A stretch of 64,000 nt of DNA, from assembly GCA_964017155.1 (NCBI GenBank), contig OZ024857.1, positions 36,779,141 through 36,843,140 on the forward strand, in the 5' to 3' direction. The notes beneath the pieces are model-generated. The model ran no database searches. It saw only the letters and a program-made list of their open reading frames with translations, and had not been told where the DNA came from. Positions within the stretch are counted from its first letter, which is position 1. Every line of letters begins with the position of its first letter. The position numbers and the translations under genes were made by a program. Positions 33,605 through 63,170 of this stretch are shown piece after piece. The stretch is from Oasisia sp. SBJ-2009 (taxonomy: Eukaryota > Annelida > Polychaeta > Sabellida > Siboglinidae).

Positions 33605-34116
33605 TTGTGGTACCTCATCGCCTATGCTGCCTACGTCATCAAGCGGGAGCGACAGTTGATCTTGGTTGCCCGCGAATGCGTAAGGTCGTACACCGTCACG
33701 TGCATTATCGAAAACGAACGCCGTGAGACTCTACGAGACGCATTGATAACGCTTTGCTTAGCCGTAGGAATGAGGCCACTCGAAGGCCCTCCCATTGTCA
33801 TACGAACTGATTCAGCACCAAGATTTGCTTCACTTGTCAACGACGAACTTCTCTCCCGATATCGCATATCCATCGAACTGGGCCGTGTAAAAAAAACTAA
33901 AAAAAATCCAGTGGCAGAGAAAGCAGTTCAGGAACTCGAAGGCGAAATCGCCCATCAACAACCACAAGGCGGCTATTGCAATACTCAATTCCCACGTGCT
34001 TGTCTGCACGCGAAATGTGGATTTAGCACGACCGATGCACCAGCGAACAGATGCCAGTGTCCGATCACAAGCTCATTATGGAACAATTTTACTAAGGAAT
34101 ACGAACCACACACACA

Positions 34117-34200
<84 letters not shown>

Positions 34201-34664
34201 CAGCGAGCTATCCAAGACTGTTGGTGGTCCCCGAGCCGCCCATTGGTGTCGGCGATTTGGTATACATCTTCGGCGACAGCAACAAGTCTCGGGCACGTAA
34301 CCGATACTTGGTTGTAAGCACAGACGGCGTTTGGATAAACATCAAAAGGTTTGTCGGGAACCATATGAGGGCCACATAGTACAGAGTGAAACGGACTGAA
34401 TGCTACCGCGTTCCTGCCAAAAACACACGAGTCACCGTGGACCAACAGCCATGCGTCGTTTCAAGACGACGCGCAAGACCCGATGTCGTCCCTACCTGTA
34501 CCGTTAAGTTGTCCGAATCAGCGATACCACCACTCGTAGCACCCTCGGGTCTCGATATGAACGAAACTTCCGTTACGGATAAACACTCCTATGTCGACAT
34601 ACAAGAGAACAATCTTGCCGTACCCCGACAATCTACTAGAGATCGCCGGCCCAACAATATTTAA
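33605..34664 (+). pseudogene. LTR-retrotransposon integrase remnant
   Basis: The reading LTRdaL-like ...[21 protein letters not shown] and [20 protein letters not shown] is an rve-type integrase core, with the second Asp (RTD) and the catalytic Glu (AEKA). The first Asp position seems replaced by Tyr ([10 protein letters not shown]). Downstream, [20 protein letters not shown] is the integrase C-terminal region. Damage: a frameshift near 33960-33995, a (CGCA)n expansion (34110-34200) and an in-frame TAG near 34378. No LTRs or gag/RT were found. Gypsy- or BEL-type assignment is open. Confidence 0.8.
34110..34200. repeat. (CGCA)n / (CA)n microsatellite
   Basis: ACGC-type repeats of ~75 bp followed by CACA, inside the integrase remnant. 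Confidence 0.95.
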
Positions 34665-35367
34665 GTGACTACATCATGTAAAAATGAACAAACTACAACA
34701 TTTACTAAGTATTTCTACTCGTGACAAAGTAGTTTTAATTATAATAACGATACCTTTTTACTTTCAGCCTACTTGCCAAAATAAAGTTTTACCGAGCAGT
34801 TATGAAAGCGAGATAATGCCAAATTATGTACGGTGTGAATCAGAGAAAAATGCAATTTTGACTTCTTCATCATTTCTTCGGGTGGCTCAAAACCCTTCGA
34901 CGACGTTCAGGCTTGTTTCGGCTCCTCTGTCTTTGCAGGTTTTTTGGTTGGTTTCTTTTGCTTTGCTTGTCCAGGGTGGCGGCTGATGAGGTTTCTTTCA
35001 GGTCCCGTACAAGGTGCACATTTCTGATGGAAAGAATACACGTTAATTATGTTTCACTCGAACACTGCCCTACAGGCCAGACCCGCCTTACATACGGATG
35101 CGCATGCGGATACGGTTGCGATTTGCGAATGCGTCACGCGTAGCTCTAATTTTGACAGCGCCGCGGGATGGGAGCACTGTAGGGCCAGCCCACGCATAGG
35201 AACGTAGCATTTTTTTTAAACGTATATGAAATAAAAAATAAGCACATTGATGTAAGTATGATATAAAAAAGGTAAATTAAGATACATATATAATGTCTAA
35301 CACATTAAGACAAGCACGTCAAGAATTATGATATATTAAAATGTAAAATGTTATAATTACTATTTCA
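34665..35367. other. Intergenic, nothing firm
   Basis: Between the integrase remnant and the PLPP copy A stop codon. There is an unusual alternating run near 35094-35140 (GGATGCGCATGCGGATACGG) but no supported gene. Confidence 0.5.
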
Positions 35368-52516
<17,149 letters not shown>

Positions 52517-52545
52517 CTGCAAGCACCAGCACATGAGGACATAGA

Positions 52546-52862
<317 letters not shown>

Positions 52863-54525
52863 CGATTTTATTATCTTTGGTGATTCTTTTGATTTAAATG
52901 ACTAAAAGGTTAGATTATATTATTTTGGAATGAGTTCAATCAATGGTGTAACGGCTGAACACCCATTGCCCAAGCATACATAAGAACTTACCGTTTAGAA
53001 GATATGTGACCAAGAGGATATCATCGACCACTGGGCGCCGCCATATTACGCATTTAGTTTGACTAGATCCTATCTAAATCCTTAATTTACAGCCTGTTAC
53101 AAAGAAGAAACATTTATTACAGATATAATTCACACACCTGTTAAGTCTCCCGCTTTATGCGGCAGCCTCCCGCTTTTCGCACCCATCTGCCGCCCTCCCG
53201 CGCGTGAGACCAAATCTCCAGTTTATGATTCGTCCTCCAGTTTCAATTTTTTTAACCTCCCATAATGCATCTTTTTAAAATAAATATATCCGCGATTTAC
53301 ATCGTTGTGGAAGCGCTCCAAATCGCTAATCTATTTCAGTTACTATTTGCATTGTTCCTCTTCCACTCGTTGGTTCTTCTTTGGTGATGTTTATTCAACA
53401 AAGATGGCGGTTTTCGCGAGAAATCAACATTATTAGTTTAAAGTAGATTTTTTTATCTTGATAACTGTCATCCACTTTACATTTGCAAACTAGGTTTTTC
53501 AGCACTATACTAACTGATGTGAAATTATCTAGTGTCCAAACATCAGCTTAAATTGAACTTTTCACACATGTGCACCTCTTATGCCATGCTCTTTCTAGGA
53601 CATTAATTATTAACATATAAGGTATTTCACGCCTTACCTATTAAAAGTGACAAGCAATCGATCAGAATTCGCAGTCTACAATCCATTATCACCTGCTGTT
53701 TGTATTACCTTAATGGCATGTGTGACGTATTGTGTTTGTTACGCTGCGCTCTAGCGGATATTATTTCTATTCCGATGCCATCCTCTATCCGCCAGATGGC
53801 CAAAGCTAGTCATAATCGCTCGACTGCTACACTGTTGTGAAAAATACTGATGCGAAATAAATTGTGATTCAACAGTACAGATCTTCGCGGGAGACGTGTT
53901 AATATGGTGCCACTTTTAGCAGATTGTTTGCCAATTCAAATGCAGAATGGCTCGATTTATGCATAGTTGCATGGAATACAGTAACTCCAGTTTAACAATA
54001 CTCTCCCATCTAGCCCTTCAAGGTAGTGTGTCGTAATTGTCTAAACGTTTTAATTATAAAATGTTCAAATTAACACTTTATTTAGAACGAAGTGAAATAA
54101 TTTATATGGTATGATATGGTATGATATGATCCGAAATCACTACCAAAAGGGGCTAAATGAGGAACTACAATGCATAAAGTATCATTTGTAAAGGATTTGC
54201 TGCATAACATCATATTAGTAGCACCTTTTATTAATTCGTCTTTGCATAATGTTTTATGTACACAGTAACGTATGCATGTTGATTTAATCAATTTGTAGAC
54301 ATTTATGCGGGTACATCTATTATTATGCATTAGCAAGGGCCGCAAAATCATGCTGCTGTAAATTAAGCTTAGGAGAATACTTCATTTACGCTCATATATC
54401 TAGTTATTACAGTTTTATGCAAGAATATACATATGCATGCGGTGCTAATGATTATGCTGAAGTTGTCACATGTATAAATTACTAAATTAATTATAGATTG
54501 AAGAATCAGTCCACGTTATTTAGCA
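52863..54525. other. Region expected to hold PLPP copy A exon 1; none recognised
   Basis: No minus-strand ATG with a following hydrophobic segment and a phase-1 donor was seen. A short repeat with CTGTTAAGTCTCCCGC (53142) and inverted GCGGGAGACGTGTTAA (53888) may bound a ~770-bp element. Confidence 0.45.
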
Positions 54526-54990
54526 TTAGTTGCTCAGATCTGCTGTTAATAGCACATTCATCAAAGATCGGCAACATACTGCAACGCCTGTATCATCGCT
54601 TGAAATCTTCTCACGTTGAATCATTAGACGTGTGATGTAGATACGTAAGATACCATCATTGCCCTCACTGAAGACGGGAACATCGTGCTGAAGAGAGTAG
54701 GTCCAAACACACACCCTTGATTTACGCGGTTGATAACTGGGAAAGCAACGGAGAGAAAACCTGAGCTTGCATGCCCTCGTGAAACTGCCTGACCATGCAA
54801 CTGAATGTGTCAGGACTACACCATTTTGTTGTCATTTTCCAGAGGCAATCGCGGCTTATCGTATCTTTCCAATCGGCACAGTTGATGTAGACATCGCCGT
54901 TCTGCTCCTGACATCTTTTTGGGGATTATCGAGCTGCAAATAAAAGTATGATGTCAATTAACTCTGCATCTACTTGCTCTGAAGCTTTTC
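54526..54990 (-). mobile_element. LINE RT fragment
   Basis: The minus strand reads VNQGCVFGPTLFSTMF, close to the NGVKQGCVLAPTLF motif of non-LTR RTs, preceded by HGQAVSRGHA-type and CRLERYDKPRLPLENDNKMV text. Several frameshifts and stops. A fragment only. Confidence 0.7.
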
Positions 54991-55316
54991 TGGCTCTCTG
55001 GACCTTGTTCCAAATCGAGAAACAGGCGGCTTAGGATTTAGCTTTTTTCCAATGATAGACCACAAGGAGAAGTATAAAATAAATCCACATTCGGGGGCGG
55101 GGCGAGCCGGCCAAATGTCTCACTTGCTCCGTCCACGAATACGGCCTAAAACATGTGCATGGTTAAATAGATCACTGGAAATGAGACACATTAATATAAT
55201 TATTAATATCTTTGCAGATGCCACAAGAGTACTGCCTGAAGTGTGTGACCTTACAGCAAGGTAAACCTAATACGGAAACAAGTATTCGTTTTTGTAAAAA
55301 CATTATGTGGTAAATA

Positions 55317-55322
55317 TTTATT
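55317..55322 (-). terminator. Candidate poly(A) signal of PLPP copy B
   Basis: AATAAA on the minus strand about 215 bp after the stop codon. Confidence 0.4.
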
Positions 55323-55536
55323 AAAATAATTACTTGTGAATTATCAGTATTATCTTCCAAAATTTGGATAACCCTTTAAATTGTATGCAAAATGTGTGCA
55401 TAAATTGTCGTACTTGGTTAACTGTGTGATCAATGTTTCATAATTTCGAAAGTATTCGACCTGAGCATCCATTTTGAATATCCGCTGTCTTTTTTATATT
55501 CGTCTGGTGTTCTTGTGTTTACGGACGGAATATGAG

Positions 55537-55638
55537 TCACTCGATGAACTGCTGTCCGTCTTCAATGTCCTGTTCCATCTCTCCTTCAGAGCTGACAGTC
55601 TGAGTAGGATACATGGGAAGAGCCAAGGTGAACTTCGT
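55537..55638 (-). CDS. PLPP: PLPP copy B last coding exon
   Basis: Acceptor CTTCCCTGTTTCAG, identical to copy A. 34 codons including TGA, phase 0. Confidence 0.9.
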   Translation of the reverse strand, partial: TKFTLALPMYPTQTVSSEGEMEQDIEDGQQFIE

Positions 55639-57902
55639 CTGAAACAGGGAAGGATTGTCGGAGGATACCTTAGATCGATTACAATCACAGAACACACATG
55701 GTTCCTCAATGATCAGATTTTCATAAGCTATCATCGAAACTTCGTAGTTTTTTTTAACAGTTAGTGGTTGTTCATAGTCATAATATACCATCTTAGTAGA
55801 ACATCATTTGTGTAGTTGCATGATTTTTAAATGCGTTTATTGATCTAGCATTTATTATGCTGATTCCGGTAGAATATTGTACACCCACAATTCAGCCACA
55901 TATTTGTTAGATTTAGTTTCACTCTATCGGTAAATAATTTGAGAGTTTCCTCTATTTTCTGATTTTAGTGACATATTTTCCCATTTCAGCACACTTCACA
56001 AGGATTCATTCTTCACATTTCAGGCTTTACTTTTTAACCTCTATCAAGTTTTGTATGAGAAACTTAATAAAATTAATGTTTCTATGGACCATACAATGTT
56101 GAATAGATGAATAGGGAGGTATGAATAACATTGTTTCCCATGTATTTATACTATTATATGCGTTTACTGTTTTTATCCTTTCTGTCGAAGATTCAACGGA
56201 CTTATGGCATCACTCTGCGTCTGCAATTAGCATTCACATCTCAGAAACCATTGAAGATCTAATGTTCACATTTTTATAGACATATCTTAGAGTAGAGCCA
56301 CAATGCAAGAGCAATCTAAGTTAGATTGAATCATTACAAAAGCCCCTGAGGTCCCTCAGTGCCTAAAACCTGTTAAAAATAACAGTTTGTCTATTAAACG
56401 AAAACAGTTTAGTTACTTTTTTTAAATAACTTTGCGTAAACACATCTTGGTGTAGTGTAATTTTGTAGAAGAAATGCATTTTTGCATGGTCTTTTGTAGG
56501 GCATATTATGGGATTTCAAAAATGGTCGTAATTTACCTGTTTACGCCTGGAGGTACAGCTGCAGGCTGAATACTAGAGACCCCTCTCTATACCTTGACTT
56601 CTCCCCACCCGCTAATGGAGCTGGACATCCTCTGCCTGCTATTGTTGCCCCGACTCTTGACTAAGATACAATTGACCCTTGACTGGAGCTGAGTCAATAA
56701 CCCATTTGATGCCTGTAAACGGCATAGATAGCTTAATATAGGCACACCATTTTAAAGATAATTAAATGAACATCAGAATAAATACAACTGAATTTATGGA
56801 AAATTAACTGTTGGGGAAATATTGCTGAAGATATATGTGAAGATATATTGTCGCTTGTAGGTGACTATTTAGAGTGAAATATACACGTTATTGGTATCAA
56901 TTGCATTCTGATAACTCGACTGGCAGAGTGCCAGACACCACCATCTTGACTGAAACCACTAATGATCCGTTATATTACTGCATTCACACAGTTTGGCTGT
57001 AGTTCTGGCCAACTGGTATAAATAACCAGCGAAAATGCCAATTATATAATTATTGTGAAGACACTAGGCAGTGACTATGATTTACCAAAAAACATTTCAT
57101 TAATAATTACAAACTCACAGTATCGTCAAACCGACTTAAATTAAGGCTTTTTAGTCAACTGTTTTATTTGTTAACTACCCGTATGGGTCCATTAGTGACA
57201 AAAACACACAAACAACGCCAGTGGTCCCAATTATACCCAAATCCACACCTGTCTGATCATGACTTAAGACAACATATATGTAAGAGCTGTCCAGTAGAGC
57301 GCAATGGCTCAGGGGTAGAGTTTCGGACTCTCGACTACGAGAACCCGGCTCCGAATCTTGTGCTGCGGTCAAAGAGTTTAAGATCAATTGATTTTAAACT
57401 CTTTGCTGCGGTGTTAAAACCTTGAGCAAGTTATTTATATTATACATTGCTCCAGTTCACTCAGCTGTATAAATGAGTACCTGACCATAGACAGTGGTGG
57501 CTATGTGTAGGAGCAGCCTTCGTGCATTAATTGTAGCACATGGCTGGATGCTTCCCAGAGAAGCCGAGATGGTGTCTGAGTGAACAGGTCTGTCAGGGAA
57601 GTAAAGTGTAAAGCGCTTTGAACGGTCCTGAGGGCTGGATACTGCGCTATATAAGAACTTGCCTTTACTTTTGTTTATATGTAAGGAATAACATAGACAC
57701 AACAGACAGTGAACACAGTACTCACCACAAACACAGCAACACCAATTCCAAATACCGCTCCTCCCAGCGTGTCACTCCAGTTATGCATGTAGTCAGAGAT
57801 TCTCGAAACACTCACACAAATTGCTATCCACACTGCTGCTACCTGCAGCACTGCCTTGAGGTGATAGAGCTCTCGACGGGTCATTCTCGCTTGCAGGTAA
57901 AA
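55537..57902 (-). CDS. PLPP: Lipid phosphate phosphatase (PLPP/PAP2), copy B, last two coding exons
   Basis: Exons 57726-57902 and 55537-55638 on the minus strand. The first reads FYLQARMTRRELYHLKAVLQ then WIAICVSVSRISDYMHNWSD and GGAVFGIGVAVFV, containing motif 3 (SRxxxxxHxxxD) and TM5-TM6. The second reads TKFTLALPMYPTQTVSSEGE to DGQQFIE and TGA. Human PLPP3 has LFKTKTTLSLPAPA at this point. Copy B lies head-to-tail upstream of copy A and shares exon positions, an intronic block and 3' UTR with it, so the two arose by tandem duplication. Its 5' exons must lie beyond 57.9 kb; none was found up to 64 kb, which is filled by transposons, so they are outside the window or lost. Confidence 0.92.
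55800..57160. other. PLPP copy B last intron, left part
   Basis: AT-rich; no exon or repeat family recognised. Confidence 0.5.
57170..57290 (-). other. Conserved intronic block, copy B
   Basis: Counterpart of 36350-36490 (see that entry); directly followed by the SINE. Confidence 0.75.
57296..57668 (+). mobile_element. tRNA-derived SINE, copy 2
   Basis: A box TGGCTCAGGGG (57304) and a degenerate B box (GGCTCCGAATC), then the same body and tail as 7065-7392 (GTAAAGCGCTTTGA, TGCGCTATATAAGAACTTG). It carries a small inverted insertion AAAGAGTTTAA...TTAAACTCTTT near 57371-57404. Confidence 0.8.
57726..57902 (-). CDS. PLPP: PLPP copy B exon with catalytic motif 3
   Basis: Acceptor TTGCTAG, donor GTGAGT, 59 codons, phase 0 at both ends. 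It starts FYLQARM, as human PLPPs have LYLQARM. Confidence 0.95.
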
Positions 57903-57959
57903 CTAGCAAGACACACGACAAACATAGGAAAATCCTGAATTGATATACACAATAATATT

Positions 57960-58821
57960 ATGTTCATATGATAAGGAGTGTCCTCTTTTAGGCTTCGCAC
58001 CTGTTGTCTGTTCCTTGACATTGAAACAGCTTGGCCGGGAATTAATTAACGGGCAATTCACCGAACCACAATTTACGATGACCCAGACATTTTGGTAAAA
58101 CAGTTGGCTTAGGCTATCGTTAGAGCAGCTCTGGCAATAAGCGCGGATGTCGTCCTTATTGCCAAAGCAGAAGTGGATGTGTGGGGATATGCATGCACGT
58201 CCGGTTGGCGATATTGTCAGCACACGCACGTCGACATAGTAATTACTTCAGATAAATATGACGCTCTGATCTAGTTTTGTGAGTGAATTAAACGATCTTG
58301 GCCGGGAAATTGAGATGAGAGAGATCACCAGAACAGCTCAGGCAAAGAGCGCAGAAGTCATCCTTATTGCCAGAGCTGCTCTGGCAATAAGACAAAGGAC
58401 AATAGGCTACTGTGAGCGGCAAGTATAGAGCTGGAAGTCGGGGACAGCGCCAAGGACGGCTGTGAACGTGTCTGATTAAGTTGGTCTGAGGTCAGCACAG
58501 GGTTAACATTCGCTGTCAAACAGTGGCGTAGCCTGGGTTTTGCACTGGACGGGGCCATACATATTTTACAACAATAGGCATAATAAAGGCGCTTTTCAAG
58601 CGAGTTATCCTATAGTCCGAGTTGGTCTACCTTGCAGTTTGGACCTCTGCTCATCTTGGTCACCACTCGCACTAGATCCAAGTTATCATCCTAACTCCAC
58701 TATGTTCGTGAATTAGACTTCAGAAAGTGGAATAAACCATGCATGGTGAAGCATGAGTCAACTTGGCTATACAGATTGCATATTATGCCTGTTATTTTTT
58801 TATTAAACAATTACTTGTATG

Positions 58822-58879
<58 letters not shown>

Positions 58880-59040
58880 AAAATAGGTAATCTTATACTT
58901 AACTGGCCTAAATTATTACGGCCTTTTAAAACGGTTTTTTTTTCACCTTATATCCATGTGTATGTATTCTCAATGTGATTCTGCATCACTTCCGGTACAA
59001 AGAAGTCAGATTAAAACATCTTAATTTGTGTTTTAGAGCA
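57960..59040. other. Upstream of copy B exon, no further exon seen
   Basis: A short direct repeat (CTCTGGCAATAAG at 58129 and 58379 with CATCCTTATTGCC-type text) and a (TA)n run at 58827-58876. No PSGH exon found. Confidence 0.5.
58827..58876. repeat. (TA)n microsatellite
   Basis: About 25 TA units. Confidence 0.95.
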
Positions 59041-60152
59041 ATTTAAAGACGTAAATATCGCTAACTTTCTGCGGCAAATATGGCGCGAGCTGTAGGCGAT
59101 TTCTTTCGATTGCGGACATGTTCACGGGCCTAAGACCGCATGCTTTATTATTTGTAATCATGATTTTAAGTTCTGTTATTTTTTTTAAAGTTTTTAAAAT
59201 GTTCATTTCTAACCTCGCATAGGCACCATAACCACGGAGGTGATTTCTTTCGAGTCTGGACATGAATAACTGGTATGCACATGAGCTAGAGGTCGTATAT
59301 CAGTTGCTATCATTATAGTTCTGCTGAGATAATGTCAAATTGATTAGATTATACTAACTTTAAATTTATCACCATTGCAGATGTTCTTTTGATATGTGCA
59401 TGGGGGCTTCCCGCCAGCCCTCCCAAACCCTGTGACAGGTTATATAATTGCGAGAAACGTTCTAATGTCTGCATGTAGCTGTCTCAGATGATTTATTTCG
59501 AGTGTGGACATGTCCGCGGGCCTAAGACCGCATGCTTTATTATTTGTAATCATGATTTTAAGTTTTGTTATTTTTGTAATGTTTAAAAAAAGTTAATTTC
59601 TAACCTCGCATTGGCACCAGAACAACGGAGGCGATTTCTTTCGATTGTGGACATGTTCTCGGCCCTAACACGGCATATTTTATTATTTGTAATCATGATT
59701 TAATAAAAAAAACATTAAAGGTTTATTTATTTTTTATAAACAAAACTGTCGCAAGGCCGATTCAAATCAATCTTGTCGAACAGGGACAGAAAAGGGGATG
59801 GAATGCTATGACGGCAGAGGTCAACGCTCTATCGACGACGTTGCGGAGTGTGGAGGACCTAAAGAAAAACTACCAATGAGCTCATTTGTGTGTTTCCTTT
59901 TGATAAATATTTGAATAAAATTGAATTTAAAATGGCATAACGTTGTTATTTATATAATTAAATGTTCAGGTTTTTGGTGAACCAGGGCTTATCGGTGCCG
60001 AACACTTTCACACTCTTTTGGGGAATACACAGATCCTGGCAGAAGCTTATGCATGATGTCACAGTATCTGCATATCTGCATGAATGTCTTTAGACGCGTT
60101 TCTAAAAGAGTCCCAGTCCGTACATGCTACACATAATTGGATAAGCAGATTT

Positions 60153-61082
60153 TTAAAAAATATAAATGTATTTACATATGTTTTCTTCAATTAATGTAGT
60201 TGCATGTACTGTATGTTCATATTGTACGTAACACTTGCGTTTTGCCCGCATCCACAGATTCTCCACGTTTTGAGTGTGTATCTCCGGGTGTACATCGACG
60301 AAGTTCTCCTGGTGTACCACTACGTCACGAAGATACACACCCCCGTTCAGCTGCGACAGGTTGTTATAAGCAGCCCAACCATCGGAAATGATGTGGGTGC
60401 CCGGGAGACACCATTGTTGGATCAGTGGCTGCAGTGTTTGTGCTGTTCTGTCGGGCACAACCTCCATCATGCAGCGCCCGCTGTCCCTTTCTATGGCAGC
60501 AAAAACCCACAGGCCGTTGACTCGTCGCCCTCTGTTGAACTTCCGGCGAAAGAAATACGACTCGTCGATTTCAACAACAATGGGCTGGCCATTGTTGTCG
60601 AAACCTCCCAGCTGTCGCGGGTTTAGTCGCACATCTTGCGCACAGATGTCCCTCACAAAGTTCCCCCAGTCCACGGCAGTTCTTGGCGATAGCGTCAGTT
60701 GCCAGGTAACATGGTGTAGGCTGTAGCGGAATCTCAGTGGCCCATGAGAACAGAAACCAAACCAGTTTCCCTAGGGGAACCTTGCTCTTGAAAAAGAGCC
60801 TTCTCGCACACCGTGTCTCTGATGACATCTACGACACTTCCACCGCCATCCGTCCTGGGTGTCATGTTGTGCGACGAAACTGCATGGGATTGCGCAACGA
60901 GGGCAGTCGAAACTGTTTTTTAACAACCCTCGTGCAGCAAGCCATGCAATCTGTGGATGAACGTCGTCGTCAAGCATCAAGCGCAACTGGAATGGCCCGA
61001 GTTTCTCTTGTGCAACAGCCGCTGGAACGAGAACAGCGTTGGGAGGCAGAATTTGTACTGGTGCTGCTGGTCTACCGGCCAT
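60153..61082 (-). pseudogene. Merlin / IS1016-type transposase, frameshifted
   Basis: N-terminal part (61082-60771): a zinc-ribbon region with FDCPRCAIPC and WRWKCRRCHQRHGVREGSFS. Then a shift to the frame read at 60828-60571 (LVWFLFSWATEIPLQ) and another back to 60674-60153. The catalytic core is readable: VVEIDESYFFRRKFNRGRRV, HIISDGWAAYNNL and HTQNVENLWMRAKRK supply the D, D and E of the ISXO2/IS1595-like DDE domain. The catalytic residues survive, but at least two frame changes break the protein. It ends with a degenerate IFCKY-type tail. Confidence 0.88.
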
Positions 61083-61221
61083 TGTTCTAAACAGTGTCTT
61101 TTTGCTTCTCTCTGTGACTCAATGAAGTTGTTCAAAGGCATGCCTTATTATGCCTTATACGAACTGATTTCATATGGCAAACGCCCATGTTATATGTAAT
61201 TTCACATCCGATTACGTTACA

Positions 61222-61977
61222 GTGTAACATGTTTTACCCGCCTAACATATCGCGCAGTTGGATTCCTGCCAACTAAAATGAGTATGTTTTGTAAGACCAT
61301 GTGATCGGTTCGCGGCAAGAAAATGCGGGCCATTTCTACATCATCTCCCCCGTACACCTTGATTAAATCTGTGTAATTTCTCAATTTATACCGGCAAAAA
61401 TACATTTCTTATGCCTGTGACATCTACATGCAATATTGTTTTAATTGGTATTTCATCGTTTACATTTTTGAATTATATTTCATTGTAAGCAATTGTGAAT
61501 AGAATGTTGCAATAATTTTGATAACCAATGGCAATGATATATTTCCCTTGTATTTGATCTTAAGTTGCACGAGATAACGGAGGCTCCCCTAAAAGCAGTT
61601 TTTCGCACGTTAAAAACAACCTTCACAGCCTACTGTCAAAGTCCCTTAAACCAATTTTTACTTCTTATGTCGTCCCTAACTTCATCTACTTTTTCTACAT
61701 ATGTACTGATCACGTGTTCTTAAATTATGTATAAATGAACCGCGTTTTATTGTCGCGGACCGATCACATGATCATACCAAACGTACTGTGTTTTTGTGTT
61801 GTCGTGCACTGATCACGTGTTCTTTGTATTTTAACTATCCACGTGACATTATGCAGAAATGACCCGCGTTTTCTTGCCGCGAACCGATCACATGATCCTA
61901 CAAAACATACTCATTTTATTTGGCAGAAATCCAAGTGCGCGATATGTTAGGCGGGTAAAACATGCTACACTGATCAC
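61222..61977. mobile_element. Nested element with ~120-bp inverted ends
   Basis: GTAACATGTTTTACCCGCCT with AACATATCGCGCA at the left returns inverted at 61940-61977; the pairing extends over GAGTATGTTTTGT and CCGATCACATG/CGCGGCAAGAAAA. The interior (61700-62060) has three diverged ~110-bp units with GATCACGTGTTCTT and TCACATGATC. No ORF. Confidence 0.75.
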
Positions 61978-62869
61978 ATGATCCTACGAAACGAACTCAT
62001 TCTTATGTTGTCGTGCTCTTATCACATATTCTTGGTCTTTAAACTATCCACTTATGACATGTTTATTACATTTAATTGACAAGCACTTTACGTGCAATAA
62101 AATAACGAGGACAGCCGGCCGTGATTCTTCTTTGATGTATATATGTGATTTTTAAAAAAGCAAAGACAAATATACAGACGTTTACAAAGTTATCAATAAA
62201 TATGTACAAAGCAAAAGTGCTATATATGTATGCAAGATTCATAACCAACAACCACATATTAACTTGATTTCAACCTTATACAACACATATATTGTATCAT
62301 GAAAACAATTAATTGATTACGTAACCTACCCTACATACTTGTTAAGTTTTATTAATGAATTTTGTTAAAGAATTTCATTTAGGTGATGTGCTTGATATTG
62401 TTACAGTTATTTGATAAGGATGGCTTCTTGATACTGACTATTACTGACTTAGTGAGTCTCCTGACCCTATGTTGTTATTTCAATGTCATGTATTATGCCA
62501 TTTATACAATCAATTCATATATAGTTTGTATTATTGTAGTAATTTTTTAACGGGTATATTGCATTATGTATTGGTCAAATAAAAACAAATTCCTCTTGAA
62601 TTATATGTGAATATTTGGTACTGAAATGAAATGATACACTGTTGTTTTGTTAAATAAATGAAAAGCATTATTGAAAGTGGTCGTAAATAAGTGAGAGGTT
62701 GGCTGTGACACAGCACAGGTGAGAGATGACATGTTGAGACCCCTGCAACATTTCTTCATGACCACTTAGTGAAGACAAGTGATACCGAAATGTATACACA
62801 TGTAATGCATTTCCTTCATGATTACATTTGTGAAATTTAAACAAACACCCACAACCTCATGGAAGAAAC

Positions 62870-63170
62870 AAAGGTGATGTTCTATAAAGCCGTTTGTACT
62901 ATCACTCTACAGGAGCGAGGGGTGGATTACATATCGATGTCATCTGTGAAGATCATAAAGACATTCAACCAAAGTTGTCTCAGAAAGATTCTTTGTATCC
63001 TATGGAAAGATCGCCGCCCCAACGCCAGTGTATTCTTGGAGGCCAAAATAACTATAGTATTGATGCAATGATAATGCAGAACCAACTGAGCTTGGGACTG
63101 GCCTCTGTGTTAGAATGTTGCGTACCAACCGATGGGGACAGCGACTTTTCGATGACGTAGACTGGGAGAT
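62870..63170 (+). mobile_element. LINE RT C-terminal fragment
   Basis: TFNQSCLRKILCILWKDRRP in one frame and IMQNQLSLGLASV in the next resemble the QRCLRRILGIRWQDR...MLMQNQLRWAGHVVRM tail of non-LTR retrotransposons. Stops and a frameshift are present. Confidence 0.75.

Noticed and set aside
60200..60726. Plus-strand ORFs opposite the Merlin transposase
   Set aside because: They are shadows of the minus-strand frames, which contain the DDE motif.
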